DNA of 64,000 nt from Paenibacillus sp. A3 (GTDB lineage: Bacteria; Bacillota; Bacilli; Paenibacillales; NBRC-103111): contig NZ_JTHN01000142.1 of the NCBI RefSeq assembly GCF_001399685.1, positions 1 through 64,000 on the forward strand. The letters run 5' to 3'. Positions 60,986-64,000 of the stretch are shown here, piece after piece. The number at the start of each line of letters is the position of its first letter. Position 1 is the stretch's first letter. The notes under the pieces are model-generated. The model made no database searches. It was not told the origin of the DNA and saw only the letters and a list, made by a program, of their open reading frames with translations. A program made the translations under genes and the position numbers.

Positions 60986-62235
60986 TTACTTACCGGGCTC
61001 CAGCTTGCGAAGCTCGTTATCGCCATCGAAAGCGGACGGATAGTACAGATCGGCGCCTGCAAAATACAGCGAGGTAGCGCGTGCGTTGCCCAGAGCGGTA
61101 TGTCCGGTGCCGTCGATGCGGATTTTCTCGATCGATGCCGAGCCCATGATACCGAAGGAGCCGCTTATAAAATAAATCCAGACGTCACGGTATTGGAAGC
61201 CGCCCATCAGTTGATCCGACGAGTACAGAGGGATATTCACCGTCCCATCCGCGCTCATCTTGTAAATCCCAGTCTTTCCCGCGCTGACGGTTGCATAATA
61301 AACCCAACCGTCGACGACCGTTACAGCATTCACTTCATCCTGCAGCTTTTTCTTGCCGGTGCCATCGGTTTTGATCCGGAACAGGCTGTCCGGCGCATGC
61401 TCCTTGTCCTGCATCATGAAATACATCAGGTCCCCGTCAAGGTAAAAACGCACCCGACCCGGCCCGAGACGATAACCGTATCCTCCGTCCCGTCGGTCTT
61501 CATCTTGTGAATGCCGTTTATTATCAAGCCGTTGCCGGCAATGTAATAAATCCAGCCGTCCCGGACCCAAACGGAGTAAGCCCCTGCCGAACTAATCTGC
61601 GTCCGCTGCGAGCCGTCGGTTTTCATTTTGAAAATGCCCAGGTTTTTATCGGCCGCCTTATCGCGGGCCGTATAATAAATCCAGTCATCTACGACGTTGA
61701 TGGATAACGCGTTATCTTCCGACAACGTCTGCCTCCCGCTGCCGTCCAGCTTCATCTTGACAAGACTGTTCGGTCCGTAGTATTTGTTCGCCGGGTTCAT
61801 ATAGATCCAATCGCCCTGTACGGCCAATTGCCCGCCGTTTGCGATGTTCAGCGCAGCGGTTTGCGGGGCATCGGCGCCCGGAGCCTTTTCGCAAGCTTGT
61901 ACGCCGAAGCCGTTTGTCGCGTCCCAGCTCGTCGTCCAGCCGAACGCATCATGGGTATAGTTCCAGGTCATTGGAAAATAAACGATGTTCCGGAAAAGCA
62001 AAAGCGGGTATTGCTCCTCCGCATTGGAGATCGCTTTGCCGTTCACACCGACCGGAAAGGGCACGAGCGTCGCCTTCATCCCTTTGTCGCTGTTCTCCTG
62101 AGAGGTCAGGTCTTGGCGGACGACGGGATCGCAGGATTCCTGCTTCCCGATCGCGAGTCCGTTCACGGGGTCCCAAGCGGTGGTCATGCCGAGCGCCCGG
62201 GTATAGTTCCACGTCATCGGAAAATACACCGCTAA
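60986..62235 (-). pseudogene. DUF5050-type repeat protein, truncated and frameshifted
   Basis: Two overlapping minus-strand frames encode one family. The 5' part (to about 61445) has two VYFPMTWNYT...WD..NG modules (about 62235-62120 and 62000-61900), then propeller-like units (GQLAVQGDWIYMNPANK; SINVVDDWIYYTARDK; YSVWVRDGWIYYIAGNG). The 3' part continues in another frame (RFYLDGDLMYFMMQD; AVTVVDGWVYYATVSAG). A single frameshift near 61440-61465 joins them. The first module starts abruptly at VYFPMTW with no signal peptide or start, so the 5' end is also lost. A non-functional remnant. Confidence 0.8.
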
Positions 62236-62334
62236 GAATGAGCCTGCTGGCAGCACGAAACGTAAACACGAAGAAGCGGCCTCGCACCAAGCTTCTGTCC
62301 TTCTTGGGAGACCGCCTCTCATTTGCGGGCGCTG

Positions 62335-64000
62335 CTATTTATTGAATTTTTGCAGCCTTTTGTAAAAGGTGCTCCGGGGAACGCCCAGCATTTGGGCAGC
62401 TGCGGTGACGTTACCCTTGGTCTGCTGCAGCGCTTCGGTCATTTGCTCCATCTGGATCTGCTCGCGCAGCGACAGCGCCATTGGCGGGGCTGGGGTCGAG
62501 TCCAGCAGGGCTGGCTGCGGACGGAAGCCGTCGAACCGGCTCAGCGCTTCGCACGGATCGGCATCCGCTCCCTGCGTCATAATATGCAGCCGTTCCAGGA
62601 CGTTCATCAGCTCCCGGATGTTGCCCGGCCAATCGTACTGCATCAACCGGTCGAAAAAGCGTTCCGGAAACGAAATCGCCCAAGCCCTCCGGCTGCAATA
62701 AAAGCGGACGAGATGCGGAATATCTTCTCTTCTTTCGCGCAGCGGTGGCGCCTTGACCGGATACACGTGAAGCCGATAGTACAGGTCCTCGCGAAACTTT
62801 CCTTCCTGCACCAATTGCCGCAGATCGCGGTGGGTCGCCGTAATCATCCGAAAGTCGAGCGGGACCTCCTGCGTTCCCCCGACAGGCGTCACTTTCCGTT
62901 CCTGCAGCACTCGCAGCAGCGCCGCCTGCATGGAAAGCGGAATTTCCCCGATTTCGTCGAGAAAAATCGTTCCGCCGTTTGCCTGCTCGAATTTTCCTTT
63001 GTACCCGTTCCGCCGGGCTCCGGTAAACGCCCCTTCCGCATAGCCGAACAGCTCGCTTTCCATCAGCTCCTTGGGGATTGCGCCGCAATTGACGGCCAAA
63101 AACGGCCCCGTCCGGCGGGGGCTGTTCTCATGGATCGCTTGGGCGATCAGCTCCTTGCCCGTCCCGGTCTCCCCCAGAATACAGACGCTCGCATCCGTAG
63201 GCGCGACCCGCTTCATGTCATCGAGCGTTTGCCGGAATGCCGCGCTTGTGCCAATCTCCCCTTGAAACACAAAGGACTCCGAATCCTCTGCAACCACAAC
63301 CTGCCGCGGGAAAAATACCGGCTTGGCGGCGGTTGACGGTGTTTCCTGCAAATAGACGCAGGTGCCAATCATTCCCCCGTGCGAATCCGACAGGACCGGA
63401 ACGGTCAGCCGGGTTTCCAGCCCGAATCCGGCCAGCTCGTAAGCCTTTAAGCCGGCCCAGGCCGGAATACGCCGGCGGATCGACCTGCTGGCGCAGACGA
63501 TCGCCTGTTTGCTGCTGCAAACGATCACGGGCTGATCGGTTTCCAGCCGGTCGGCGGTTTGACGGACCAGCTCCATCTCGTCTTTGTGCAGCCGTATGCT
63601 GAGATCGCGTTCGATCGCATAGGCAATCGAAGTGACCATACCGAGCATGTAAGGATGGGCGCGGTCCACCGGACAGGAAACGTCCAGAACGCCGATGATC
63701 TGGCCGTCGTCGCCGCGGATTGGGGCTGCCGAGCAGCTCCAGCGGTGGGAAGCGATCGAATAATGCTCCGACCCCGTCACCATGAGGGGCTCTCCGGCCA
63801 ACAGGGCGGTGCCGATGGCATTCGTACCGACCTCGCCCTCCGTCCAGCGGACGCCTTCGACAAAGTTGATTTTTCCCGCTTCTTGGCGGACATGGAGGTT
63901 CCCGGTCATCGACAATACATAGCCTTCCGGGTCAATGAGCAGCGCGATCATGCCCAGGTCGTCGATGAAGCCGTTCATGCGCTCCAGATGCGGCTGCGCC
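62335..64000 (-). CDS. Sigma-54-dependent activator, AcoR-like (5' end beyond window)
   Basis: At least 555 residues; the frame continues past the window edge, so the true start is missing. An N-terminal GAF-like sensor (GEVGTNAIGTALLAGEPLMV, SCSAAPIRGDDGQIIGVLDV) is followed by an AAA+ domain (Walker A GETGTGKE, the sigma-54 contact GAFTGA, Walker B GGTIFLDEIGEIP). The C-terminal Fis HTH is QTKGNVTAAAQMLGVPRSTF. AcoR-type regulators activate acetoin or glycerol/butanediol operons; the target operon is not in view. A weak terminator-like hairpin (GCGGCCTC/GAGACCGC) lies at about 62275-62320. Confidence 0.92.
   Translation of the reverse strand, partial: AQPHLERMNGFIDDLGMIALLIDPEGYVLSMTGNLHVRQEAGKINFVEGVRWTEGEVGTNAIGTALLAGEPLMVTGSEHYSIASHRWSCSAAPIRGDDGQIIGVLDVSCPVDRAHPYMLGMVTSIAYAIERDLSIRLHKDEMELVRQTADRLETDQPVIVCSSKQAIVCASRSIRRRIPAWAGLKAYELAGFGLETRLTVPVLSDSHGGMIGTCVYLQETPSTAAKPVFFPRQVVVAEDSESFVFQGEIGTSAAFRQTLDDMKRVAPTDASVCILGETGTGKELIAQAIHENSPRRTGPFLAVNCGAIPKELMESELFGYAEGAFTGARRNGYKGKFEQANGGTIFLDEIGEIPLSMQAALLRVLQERKVTPVGGTQEVPLDFRMITATHRDLRQLVQEGKFREDLYYRLHVYPVKAPPLRERREDIPHLVRFYCSRRAWAISFPERFFDRLMQYDWPGNIRELMNVLERLHIMTQGADADPCEALSRFDGFRPQPALLDSTPAPPMALSLREQIQMEQMTEALQQTKGNVTAAAQMLGVPRSTFYKRLQKFNK

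Noticed and set aside
62323-63336. 337-codon frame opposite the sigma-54 activator
   Set aside because: The activator's AAA+ and Fis motifs are clear on the minus strand; the opposite frame has no domain features.
1-64000. CRISPR array or tRNA/rRNA genes
   Set aside because: No regularly spaced direct repeats were seen and no rRNA or tRNA-like segments were recognised by eye. A tRNA scan was not possible here.

Overview
The window looks like chromosome from a spore-forming Paenibacillus-like Firmicute (Paenibacillaceae). The evidence is high GC with AGGAGG-type ribosome binding sites, a GerA-type germinant receptor operon, a sporulenol/hopene-type terpene cyclase, YesM/YesN and LplB/YtcP-type sugar uptake genes, 7TM hybrid kinases, an SgrR-type regulator and a PAS sporulation-type kinase. 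The species cannot be fixed from this sequence alone. No rRNA, tRNA, CRISPR, prophage or complete insertion sequence was recognised.

Layout. 0-5 kb: an OmpR-type two-component system, a stand-alone LigD-type polymerase and a cardiolipin synthase. 5-10 kb: a germinant receptor operon in the order A, C, small two-TM protein, B. 10-17 kb: M23 peptidase plus bactofilin, a HAD hydrolase, a terpene cyclase and a second two-component system. 17-30 kb: membrane proteins (DUF418, DUF4173), a giant hybrid kinase, an SgrR-like regulator, small unknown or secreted proteins and a three-PAS kinase. 30-35 kb: an acetyltransferase, an M91-like zinc protease that resembles a polymorphic or eCIS effector, thymidine kinase, an M29 aminopeptidase, a 30-residue gene and a phosphotransferase. 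35-41 kb: surface-polysaccharide genes (Wzy/O-antigen-ligase-like protein, acetyltransferase, GT61, methyltransferase). 41-44 kb: an ABC exporter pair. 44-45 kb: a scar holding fragments of a LacI regulator and a MalG-type permease. 45-52 kb: a sugar ABC importer with its YesN/YesM regulators. 51.6-54.5 kb: a visibly AT-richer block with an AbrB-type regulator, a sigma/anti-sigma pair and a secreted protein. 54.6-64 kb: an ECF sigma/DUF4179 pair, an FAD oxidoreductase with an ECF41-type sigma factor, small housekeeping genes, a broken DUF5050 gene and an AcoR-like sigma-54 activator cut by the window edge.

The most unusual signal is non-coding. Four copies (about 120-298, 16793-17004, 48658-48930, 53755-53967) of a roughly 180-270 bp, almost fully palindromic repeat share the end TGTCGAGAAAGTGG and the arm GTGGGGTAT. 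All four lie just 3' of genes. Three of them sit at or inside a transcription-terminator-like hairpin that is present on both sides of the element. This suggests a mobile or formerly mobile palindromic element that targets intrinsic terminators and duplicates the hairpin. A second palindromic repeat type lies at 44002-44187, beside the 44 kb gene scar.
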